Shown in pieces: positions 1 through 8,433 of a stretch of 18,387 nucleotides of DNA. Origin of the DNA: Beroe ovata (Eukaryota > Ctenophora > Nuda > Beroida > Beroidae). The stretch is from the NCBI GenBank assembly GCA_946803715.1, contig CAMPET010000061.1:154802-173188 (forward strand), written 5' to 3'. Position numbers and translations under genes: made by a program. Every line of letters starts with the position of its first letter. Within the stretch, counting starts at the first letter, position 1. The notes under the pieces are model-generated. The model made no database searches, had not been told where the DNA came from, and saw only the letters and a list, made by a program, of their open reading frames with translations.

Positions 1-44
<44 letters not shown>

Positions 45-60
45 TGTGGGTGTGTGGGTG
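1..60. repeat. (TG)n microsatellite
   Basis: This is an uninterrupted TG dinucleotide run that becomes TGTGGG-interrupted at its 3' end. It leads directly into the GTAC-rich element that follows. The same arrangement recurs near 1355, so the TG tract and the element probably travel or expand together. The run touches the window edge, so its true length is unknown. Confidence 0.95.
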
Positions 61-315
61 CATGTGCATTGTGCACTCCTAATGTTAACTGTTGAGTGTT
101 GAGTGTTTTTTGTCTCATAAAAAATTGGTGAGTGTACAGACGAGAATGTACAATGTACTGTGGTACAATGGTACGAGTATGTTCACTGGTACACTATACA
201 TTCCCGTACAGTGTACAGGTTTGTACAGTGTACGGGCACTGTACATATGGCACAGTGCACACCGTACATATTGTACAGTGTACACAGTGTGTGCTATATC
301 GTGCACAGTTACGTA
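58..315. repeat. GTAC-rich palindromic element, copy A
   Basis: About 260 bases are built mostly from TGTAC, GTACA and CAGTG words, so short self-complementary stretches abound. Copy B at 1395-1684 is nearly collinear: both start with GGTGCAT, share the phrase CTCCTAATGTTAACTGTTG, continue through an AT-rich CTCATAAAAAATTGG block and end at GTGCACAGTTACGTA. Copy B has an extra ~36-base insertion and a short duplication. Overlapping open frames here encode only monotonous Val-Tyr-Thr-Cys repeats and are not genes. I see no transposase, terminal inverted repeat or clear target duplication, so the family is unnamed. Confidence 0.8.
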
Positions 316-366
316 TGTATCTGTGAACAATACACTCAGTTTTTTTTATAAGAAACTTATCAAANG

Positions 367-384
367 CACACACACACACACACT
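367..384. repeat. (CA)n microsatellite
   Basis: A short CA run sits just after an ambiguous base (n at 365). With the TG tract at 1-60 it flanks element copy A by complementary dinucleotide runs. Copy B lacks this downstream CA run. Confidence 0.85.
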
Positions 385-534
385 CAAACTCAAATTAACA
401 TCACCTATTGTGTGTTGGACTTGGATAACCTTTTGTGCGATGCCATCTGCCTCGTATAACACGGGATGATTGCGTTAATATTGCCGGGAGGAGCTGATTC
501 TCGAGCTGCCAGCCCACTTATATTCTCAACAATG

Positions 535-607
535 TCAGTAATCAGTAATCAGTATTAGTACGAAGCAAATAATCAGTAATCAGTAATCAGTAATCAGTAA
601 TCAGTAT
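535..607. repeat. TCAGTAA heptamer tandem repeat
   Basis: Two blocks of the 7-base unit TCAGTAA (535-555 and about 571-607) are separated by a short degenerate spacer. This is the only structured element between element copy A and the next TG tract. I see no gene in the rest of 385-1354. Confidence 0.85.
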
Positions 608-1350
608 TACCTTGACTCCTCCCTGAAGTTCTGGTGCATCGAGCAACCATGACATATCAAATCTTCACAGCTTTTGTCTCGTTGATAAACATGGCGTTCA
701 TGGTACCTTCCTCATAGTTCCGCCCTCATCACTTCTCCCTCATCATAGTGTACGATCGGGAAATACTGAAAGTATGTTTAAATAAAATTCAAAATGACCA
801 TATCATGGCATATATAATAGTTATTCCGACTTCAAGAATGAATGAGTAAATTGAACATCGTTTTGGAACCTGGCGATGAGTAGCATGATATTATATACGC
901 CCACTCATCTTATACTCTTCAATAGAATGCTGACTATGACTGAGTTTGTGACTGTATATATGTGTGAATTGTGAAGTTTACAGCGAGTTTTTTATCCGTT
1001 TTTTGTATTTTTTTCCGCTTGAAAATCCGTGCGTGGTGCTCTGACGTTAAGTGCTCAAACTCGTAATAATGCATTATGACTAATTATGGAATACCTAAAG
1101 TGCTCCGGTACAGATTTTATTCAGCTCCGCGGAAATTTTTCTTGACATAATATCTTATATGACCTTTATTCTCATTTGGAACTCAAAATTTACAATTAAG
1201 ATATAGGTATGGTCAGCATGACATTGAGTGTCCGCTATGTAAATTGAGACAATTTCCATGAGGCCAGGGTGGAGGGTGTGGTGCCGGACATTGTCCAGTT
1301 TCTCGTCATTGTTGTTTCCGATAATGTTGTGTGTACCTATCTCTGTGTTG

Positions 1351-1354
<4 letters not shown>

Positions 1355-1392
<38 letters not shown>
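1355..1392. repeat. (TG)n microsatellite
   Basis: A run of TG dinucleotides sits immediately upstream of the second GTAC-rich element, repeating the arrangement seen at the window start. The reverse-strand His-Thr run read through it is a translation of the microsatellite and not a gene. Confidence 0.95.
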
Positions 1393-1393
<1 letters not shown>

Positions 1394-1394
1394 T

Positions 1395-1684
1395 GGGTGC
1401 ATATGCACTCCTAATGTTAACTGTTGAGTGTTGAGTATTCTTTGTCTCATAAAAAATTGGTGAGTGTACAGACGAGTGTACAGACGAGAATGTACATACA
1501 TCCGTACCTTGTGTAATGTACACTGTACAGCATATTGTACAATGTACTGTGGTACGAGTATGTTCACCGGTACACTATACATTCCCGTACAGTGCACAGG
1601 TTTGTACAGTGTACATATGGCACAGTGTACACCGTACATATTGTACAGTGTACAGTGTGTACTATATCGTGCACAGTTACGTAT
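1395..1684. repeat. GTAC-rich palindromic element, copy B
   Basis: This is the second copy of the element at 58-315, in the same orientation and again just downstream of a TG tract. Differences from copy A are a tandem duplication of about 12 bases (GTACAGACGAGT) near 1465-1490, an inserted GTAC-rich stretch around 1496-1535, and loss of a short GTACGGGCACT segment. Identity over shared blocks looks high by eye, which suggests recent duplication or ongoing gene conversion. No coding capacity is evident. Confidence 0.8.
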
Positions 1685-1866
1685 TTTACACTACAATAGT
1701 CGCATATTCTGATGATGTACCTGCAGTGATGATCTGTAATTTCAAAATTATTATTGCCACAATAGTGCCACAAAAAGTGAGCCTTTTTGGATAGGTTTTT
1801 GCCATTTTTATGAAGAACCGTCTCCATATTCGTCACAGCATTGGGGAAAACTCTGCAAAATACAGA

Positions 1867-2130
1867 TGTATGTTGTACAATGATGCATCAGTACACTGTC
1901 CACTGAACACAATGTCAACTTTACACAATGTACAGTGTAAATTGGCTACTGTACACAATGTACAGTGTACAATGTACAGTGTACATTGTACAGTGTGTAC
2001 AGTGAGCAGTGCGTACTGCAGTTTACGTATACTGCAGTACGCACTGTTCACTTTATACACTGTTCACTCCACACTGTGTCCAGTGACCACGCTGTGCACT
2101 GTACCCCACCCTGTGAACTATGCCGAGTAA
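1867..2130. repeat. Third GTAC-rich block
   Basis: ACAATGTACAGTGTA words repeat several times. A 25-base quasi-palindrome lies at 1967-1991, and a long hairpin follows at 1990-2063. The block shares vocabulary with copies A and B but is not collinear with them, so it is either a diverged relative or an independent expansion of the same palindromic words. After it, 2131-2300 has no recognised content. Confidence 0.7.
1990..2063. repeat. Long inverted repeat (33-nt arms, 8-nt loop)
   Basis: The left arm (1990-2022) and right arm (2031-2063) are complementary at about 29 of 33 positions around the spacer TTACGTAT. The inner 13 bases, GCGTACTGCAGT and its complement, match perfectly. In RNA or single-stranded DNA this forms a strong stem-loop. 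No flanking target duplication was found. Confidence 0.85.
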
Positions 2131-4065
2131 AAGATCCAAATCCTGCAGGTAACGAGGCAGGTGTGGTTATTTGTGTACTCTCAGTTACCTGTACCCGGTG
2201 TATACACACTTCTACAATCTGTAGTACAATGTATGGGTGTGTACTACTATTATTGATCAGGATGATAGTGTGTGGGAGCTCTTCATTGTACTAGCTGCAG
2301 TTTACATATCGTTGTGCCTTTGTTAGGCCATATTTCAGGGTATTTTACCCTATGCACGGCCTTATTTAACTGTTTTACTGTTAAAACGCCGTTTACTCTG
2401 ATGGCCCAAACCCTATGAATCTCGCATATTGGGATCAAAATTACAAAATTCTATAGTTTCATGGTTATCAAGTACCAGTCACTTTCACACTAACAAACTG
2501 CTAAATTCCCTCGAACCTCAGATATCGAAATTAATTCAGATGTTTCCGCGAAATATCGAGATACAGTGGCTGTTCTCAGAGTTTAGTGTGATAATCAGCA
2601 CCTGATCCTAGCAATATGGAATATCTCATGACCGTTTATAGAGCTTGGTATCAATCAAGTTCATAAGCTAGATACCTACATAGGTATACCCTTATAGTGG
2701 CATAATTATCGATAGGATAATTGGCGACAAAGTTATATGTGAGGTAGTTTCTAGGAAGATAAAAGTTAGGACTGGACGACTGGGCCTTGGGACTGAAATT
2801 ATTCCATTTTATCAGAGTTTTCTTATTAATATTTCTGCATAGACCCAGGTGTTATTCTTGAGATATCTTACCTGAGATATTTTAATATCATTCTGATGTA
2901 AGTTGCTGCTTCATATATAGCTTCTTCTAAGAGGAAGCGATCATCCAAGTGGTTGAATTCAATTATCGTAACTATATTGAAGAACTGTCTCAGGTTGAAG
3001 TTTTCTGCTCTTTCTCGTCAAATGTTGATCTCGAACATCAACATTTGTAAACGTTGACTATTGTTACTTTTCAATCTCCAAGAATGATGCACAGACCACT
3101 TCTAATTCACATATTTCGATAGCTGACCCCATCCGGATTCCGGAGGTCCTTAAGTATAATGGCTTATCTTCTATTTGACAAGGATAAGGGACACGCGCTT
3201 TCAAATTTTGATGAAAGTTTGTTCAATATTATGGAGGAGCTGTGAGAGTGACGTACGCCAAACCCCCAGCACGAGGACCGAAGAATTATCGTGTTCTTAG
3301 AACCGCACACGTGACCCAGCTACACCGGCATTCCAATAGTCTTGATGCTTAGGACTGAGCTGACGAAATTGCGATGTTATAGTGCTGACCGTAAACATAT
3401 CGTACCATATTGTTCAATACTCGAGACGATCGACACCATTTTAAATGGGCACCAACCGGGAAATTTTTCATATCAAAAGAATAAATTACCTGTGTAATCT
3501 CAGATATATTCAATGGGACAGGAGAAGGAGGGGAAGTTTGTTGTCCTCCTGGTGACATTTCCACTCAAAATGGCATAATCGTCACGCAATATATCAATAT
3601 ATTTCGCACCACATGGCTTCCATGATTAGTACATTTAAAACAACTTGAATAACAAAAAGAGATTATGAATCGAGGAGTAGGACCCCCTAGTACGAGCTGA
3701 GAGATTGTGTAAGGGAGCAGATGAATGGAACTTGAGACAAATTATTTGAGTCCACAGCTACTGCGTGTGTGTCGCTGGGTGTCTCTATATATTCTCTGTT
3801 CTATCATGGTGCCCGTGCTTCTCAAGTTGGTCGTGATCTACATTAAATGTTCAGTGATAAATTGTTTGATATCTATGTAGGGTGTCAGCTGTACTATAGG
3901 GTGCACTAGCAGGTCACAGTTTCTACTATTTCTGCAATTTCTGGTATCCATGTATTCTAAATATCATGAACTAGATCACCTTTTTACTTAATAAATTCAC
4001 AGAATTCACTGCTACAAATTTTCTGACAATTCTTGTTTTATTATAGCAGTGGGTGTGGCTCTAAC
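2131..4065. other. Intergenic, no gene identified
   Basis: About 1.9 kb of AT-rich sequence separates the repeat-rich left end from the carboxypeptidase gene. The only structures I see are an 11-bp perfect stem with a 7-base loop at 3019-3047 (CAAATGTTGAT and its complement) and two weak coding-like scraps, described separately. Promoter and 5' untranslated exons of the downstream gene may lie here but are not recognisable. Confidence 0.6.
3490..3558 (-). CDS. Possible isolated exon, unrecognised
   Basis: From an ATG at 3558 the minus strand reads 23 codons of a Pro/Ser/Gln-rich peptide beginning MSPGGQQTSPPSP and ending at CAG followed by GTAATT, an acceptable splice donor in phase 0. Composition resembles a disordered N-terminus. 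No continuing exon was found at lower coordinates, no family is recognised, and a 23-codon open stretch can occur by chance. It is listed only as a candidate. Confidence 0.15.
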
Positions 4066-7000
4066 ATGCCGAGATGTGAGCACCATGAGGCAATCTTAAC
4101 AAGATCTGAGCCACGCCACCACCATCAGTGGAAATCATCTATACCTCCCTGGTTTCTACATGGCTTCGTACTACTGCTCACATTAAGGTTGGTGTAACAT
4201 TAAGCTCTTATAATTGGGTTTGTCTCGTTTTTCTTAGTGAACTCCATTGCAATTAACATAATCCTCTACATTAACCCCCATTAGCCCAGCTCTGTTCCAC
4301 CTATGCCCATGACCCTCATCACTCCCAGGTCCATTGACGCCAGGACTCTTAACCCCCGCATAGCGAGGTCCCTGAGTGACCAGCTGGGGGAGAATCAGAT
4401 TAACTGGGATGATGTCCCCACAGAGACATTCTTCCTTGTGGACTCTGAATACTCCGTCAATCACAATACTTCCTTCTATAACTACACAGGATACAACTCC
4501 TTCGAACCTATCAAGAGGTATTTGATAGTCAGGGGGACTTTCAGATTAGTGCCAACTATAACCATAGAATTTGTACCTCACAATCCCTATCAATACTCCG
4601 CAATCATACAAACCCTGACTGTTTCACGAATTGAAATGTTTCCAGTGAGATGTACAGACTGCAAGACAAGCACCCTGACATTGTAACTGTTGAGGTGATA
4701 GGAAGGTCACACGAGGGAAGGTAAGATTCAACATGGACACGAAATGGGTACAAATGGGTAAAAAAGAGGACAAAGGATAAAACCGAAAAATCGCACAAGC
4801 TTATCGAGAATATGTTGTATCAGAACTCAGCCAACGATAAGTTCATTTCACATTAAGAAAACCTAGCACATTTCTCCCCCTCCCTCACTCTCTTTCTCTC
4901 AGGGATCTCCTAGCGATGCACATCAACAAGAACCACAGTGACAACGTGGTATTCCTGGGTAGTTTAGTACACGCTCGGGAGTGGGTTACAGGGTGTGTTG
5001 TCATGGAGATTATAAACAAGGTGAACTGTCGCATGTCACACATGATTTCATTATTCAGGGCTTTCCACGATTCGTTTTTTCAATTCGATATTTCAAAGTC
5101 CATCAAACCATATGTAAAACATGATATTCATCCCTCAGTAAAACATCGCGACTTTTACCGGGTTAATACCATGTCGGATTGTATTAATTTCCATCTTTTC
5201 CCGCAGTTATTGAACAGCGCATCGGAAAACACGGAGGAGTCACAATCCATCAACACGCTACTCGACACTTACCACTTCATCATCATGCCTGTGTATAACC
5301 CAGATGGATATGAATATACCTTCACTACGGTGGGTAAGACCAGAAAATCATATTTTAACGGAATCTTCAGTTTCGAGTCATCCTCAGAAAAACTGAATGT
5401 TTGATCATATTCATAGTCCAATATTGATCATATTCATAGTCCATGAGAATAGTCCAAAGTCTCTACAAGTTTCACATCATCGCACCAGTAAACACCCTCT
5501 ACCACAGAACCGGTTATGGAGGAAGAACAGGGAGCCAATACCAGGATACGAGTGCAAGGGCACAGATGTTAATAGAAACTTTCTCTACGGATATAAACCA
5601 TGTGAGTCAGTGTATCTTCTGTTAAGTCCCTTATCAAGCATATGGTTCATGTATAATACGACTCACCACTTTGATGGCAGTCCTTCTTTCAATTATGTTT
5701 ATTTGAACAGACTTCGCAACCAAATGCTTCTCTTGAACCTTGAACGCACACAAGACAACAAACATCCTGACAACACACACCTGACAACACGCACCCTGAC
5801 AACAAACCCACGCACACCCTGACANCCTGACAACACACCTGACAACACGCACCCTGACAACACACATCTGACAACACGCACCCTGACAACAAACCCACAC
5901 ACACACACACACCTGAAAACACATCTGACAACACACACCTCTGACAACAGATAACGAGGATGTTGACAATGCAACGGAACGGGGACCATGCTCAGACTCG
6001 TATCCTGGGAGACGGTCACTCTCGACTAAAGAAGCACACGTGAGATTGCAAATTTTGCTATCAGTTATCATAGGCTTTCAGTGAAGGGCATTCTTCAGAA
6101 CAGCGACGCCACGAGAATGCCACTCGAGTGCCACTAGAACGCCGCCGCAGCGCTACAAGAGCGCCACCGCATTCTTGTAACGTCGCTGTTCTGAAGAATG
6201 CCCTTCAGACAATAGACAATAGACCTAGTTAGTATGACTGAGAGTGGTAAACACAGCAATATTGGCAATTTACATGTCACTGTTCATCATCAGGCAATAA
6301 ACAGGCTGATGACTAGGTACAAGCGAAACATGAAGTACTACGCCGATTTTCATATGTATGGAAATGACTTTGTTTATTCGTACGGGGACACCCTAAAGCC
6401 GCCCAAAAATGAGGAGCAGTTGGTGAGTTGAGCTTAGAATAGGACAGATAATGGCGACCAATTAAAGGAAAGGCACAGCTATTAGTAAAGGAAAATTCAG
6501 AAGGGCTCTATACAATTACATAAACATTGACTAAGATTTTTCGTTTGGAAAGCCTTGATTTCGAGTTCGATGATTTTACTAATTTTCAGTACAAGTTTGG
6601 TTCAAACGCCGTGAATATTCTGAGGAATATGACGAATCAAGAATGGAAAACGGGATCAGTCGCTGATGTTATCTGTGAGTTTAGATATAATTATCTGTAT
6701 CATCAATATTATTATCTGTCTGAGGGATTCTGCAATTTTGGATTTCAATACTTACCAATATTTCAGATAAATGCAGAGGAATCATGGTTGATCATGTTCA
6801 TTTCTACATCACTCCAATATCATATACAATCGAGGTTAGTTTTGTGACCAATACGCTCTTTCCCTTGGAAAGCAAATTTGCTGATTTGTGTTTTACTCAA
6901 AAACCTTATAAATATTTCCTGAAACTCCCAATTATGCGAGACAATCAACAAATTCCAATTTATATTTTCAGGTCGGACCGCCTGAGACTTCATTCCGAGC

Positions 7001-7142
7001 TCCAGATTTCATGATCGAAGTATACACACAGTCGCAATGGGCTGCACTACTCTCCAACCTTCTCCTCCTCAAGGAAGATATTCATTCTGACGAATACCAG
7101 ATACAGAAGACCAGGAACTGGCGACTGACTAACATGGTGTGA
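4066..7142 (+). CDS. M14A metallocarboxypeptidase, carboxypeptidase A-like (10 exons)
   Basis: This encodes a zinc exopeptidase that removes C-terminal residues. Exons: 4066-4187, 4290-4517 (alternative start 4329), 4903-5020, 5207-5329, 5508-5601, 5951-6039, 6294-6422, 6590-6674, 6767-6834, 6972-7142. Phases match throughout and give about 408 residues, near the usual M14A length. Zinc ligands are H140 and E143 (HAREW) and H278 (DFHMYGN). Arg127, Asn144 and Arg145 of CPA1 correspond to R202 (LWRKNR), N219 and R220 (TDVNRNF). Tyr248 is Y330, whose codon is split by an intron, and the catalytic Glu270 is E352. Offsets are constant (75, then 82), so the fold is probably intact. The specificity position 255 is V337, which predicts CPA-like preference for hydrophobic termini. 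Exon 1 carries a hydrophobic stretch (WFLHGFVLLLTL, about residues 28-39), a probable signal peptide or anchor. The region before R117 is short and poorly conserved, so the first two exons are the least certain part. Confidence 0.88.
5401..5443. repeat. 20-bp direct duplication in carboxypeptidase intron
   Basis: TTGATCATATTCATAGTCCA occurs at 5401-5420 and again, identical, at 5424-5443, with three bases between. It lies in the intron between exons 4 and 5 and looks like a recent replication-slippage duplication. It breaks no splice site. Confidence 0.9.
5767..5950. repeat. CTGACAACAC minisatellite in carboxypeptidase intron
   Basis: About twelve copies of a 13-16 base unit, CTGACAACACRCAC, occur in the intron between exons 5 and 6, with an ambiguous base at 5824 and an embedded CA run. 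Spacer variants (ACGCAC, ACAAACCCACGCAC) recur in the same order, which points to a higher-order duplication. The last copy, CTGACAACAG, ends in the AG used as the splice acceptor of exon 6 at 5951. Reverse-strand Val-Arg-Cys-rich frames across it are artefacts of the repeat. Confidence 0.9.
6082..6207. mobile_element. Small foldback / MITE-like element in intron
   Basis: Perfect 26-bp terminal inverted repeats run from TGAAGGGCATTCTTCAG at 6082-6107 to their complement at 6182-6207. Complementarity continues imperfectly inward for about 13 more bases (AGAATGC pairing with GCATTCT). The 126-bp element has a GC-rich middle unlike the AT-rich intron around it and encodes no protein. A target duplication is not clear: TTCAG occurs at the left flank and within the right terminus. 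This is typical of non-autonomous DNA transposons. Superfamily cannot be assigned without the duplication. Confidence 0.7.
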
Positions 7143-7242
7143 CCATAAGACGTACGTGACTATAAGACGTACGTGACCATAAGACGTACGTGACTATAAG
7201 ACGTACGTGACTATAAGACGTACGTGGCCGTAAGACGTACGT
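7141..7242. repeat. 17-bp tandem array (6 units) at the carboxypeptidase stop codon
   Basis: Six head-to-tail units of GACYATAAGACGTACGT lie at 7141, 7158, 7175, 7192, 7209 and 7226. The last unit is diverged (GGCCGT). Each unit contains the 8-bp palindrome ACGTACGT. The TGA stop (7140-7142) uses the first two bases of unit 1, so the array is the start of the 3' untranslated region. The units have no spacers, so this is not a CRISPR array. Confidence 0.95.
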
Positions 7243-8433
7243 GGTGGCGAAATGGTGGCTTGTCATCGTAATCTTGTAGATGCTTTATGGTGTGGAAAGG
7301 ATAGCGATATCATTGGATTAGGGTATACAGCGTTTGGATAAGGTTAATGATGATGATGCTGGAACGATGTTTAAACTAAGTATTTTTGATCAATTGTTGA
7401 TTTTAACTATTTTGAATTTCAGAATTTTGCTTTGATAATGCTTCCAGTTTTTGATTAAATTTGGCTCATCGAAAGCCGACTATCAGTTTTGTTTGAGTAT
7501 TCATGTTATTTGTCTTCAGTGTTATGACCAGAGTTATTCTAATTTATTTAATTTGTCACAAACTTGCTTTTTGCTGACTTCATCGGAACCCATGAAACTG
7601 TAATAAATTTACAAGGGCGGTAATTTCATACCCGGGGAGAAAAATATATTGTACATGACAGGTGATAATTTCCCACTGATACATTAATTTTGGAGGGAAA
7701 ATGAGTCACGCACTTATTCTAGAATATAACCGGTACTTCACCTACATGAAGGGGGAATTTGGAGTGAAGAGAGCGAATGTTCGGGTGATCTGATTCCGAG
7801 GTTCGCTCTGATGTGTGGGTGCCTCTCTTCTCTCAGGTTAAGTCTGGATGTGATCATTGCCATTGCTAAAATGAAAATGAAGTTATATACTGTTGATAAG
7901 GAATTTATGTAAATTCTGTAAATTCGGAAACGGTGAAGTGTTGGCCAGTAATTTTACTTTCATATGTTTTCAGGTCTATAAAACTCAGCTGCAATACAGG
8001 AACTGAGATTGTACGATTCAGTAAACTTTGCTTGACTTAATTCTAAATTATACCAAATTAAATCAAAATGGATGAAACATTTCGAATATAAAAATCCAGA
8101 TTATAGGAGTAAGTAAAGTAACTGGATATGTTAAATTAGAGAGAAATAGCCGAAAATTTGGTCTGAACTGATAAATAAAATAAGATGTGATCAAGTGTCT
8201 ATTCTGAGAATTTGAGTTACACTCTAATGCAAGCTAACGAGATAACATAACTTAAGGAACAAAATTACAATGATTTCGTTTTTGTATGAACAAATTTGAA
8301 CCTAAACTTTGTTGAAAGTCTTTCATCATTGAGTACAACATTCTGTCCCCAAATTTCGATAGACTATCCATCTTTCAACATTTCCAAGCGCCCTGATCAA
8401 ACTTTCATCCCTGCTCTGTTTTCCCAGTATATT
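7243..8433. other. Region between convergent genes
   Basis: This stretch separates the 3' end of the carboxypeptidase (+) from the 3' end of the SUV39H gene (-). It is AT-rich with no convincing open frame. It should hold both 3' untranslated regions. A short stem (AGAGCGAA near 7770 with TTCGCTCT near 7800) is the only other structure noted. Confidence 0.6.
7602..7607 (+). terminator. Probable polyadenylation signal of the carboxypeptidase gene
   Basis: AATAAA lies about 460 bases after the stop codon. It is the first such hexamer downstream on this strand, followed by a G-rich stretch (GGGCGG) about 10 bases later. Placement is inferred; no transcript end can be seen. Confidence 0.4.

Noticed and set aside
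58-2130. GTAC clusters as copper-response elements
   Set aside because: GTAC cores act as copper elements with SBP-domain factors of plants and algae. This is animal DNA, and here GTAC arises from a palindromic repeat.
92-2294. Many overlapping open frames of 60-125 codons on both strands
   Set aside because: They translate the TGTAC/GTACA repeats and TG tracts into monotonous Val-Tyr-Thr-Cys or His-Thr runs, in several frames at once. That is repeat artefact, not coding sequence.
3215-3352. Plus-strand open stretch reading VTYAKPPARGPKNYRVLR, reminiscent of the tail of an RNA-recognition motif in SR-type splicing factors
   Set aside because: There is a stop just upstream, no good splice acceptor, and no RNP motifs before it. 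At most it is a decayed fragment, and the resemblance is too short to trust.
5634-6071. Minus-strand open frames rich in CVVRVRV and CLSGC
   Set aside because: They run through the CTGACAACAC minisatellite and an ambiguous base, antisense to carboxypeptidase exons. They reflect repeat periodicity.
7141-7242. CRISPR-like repeat array
   Set aside because: The 17-bp units are directly adjacent with no spacers, in a eukaryotic gene context.
7553-7607. Overlap of the two convergent 3' UTRs, using TTTATT near 7551 as the minus-strand polyadenylation signal
   Set aside because: That word would lie nearly 900 bases past the SUV39H stop and is common in AT-rich DNA, so there is no basis to call it.
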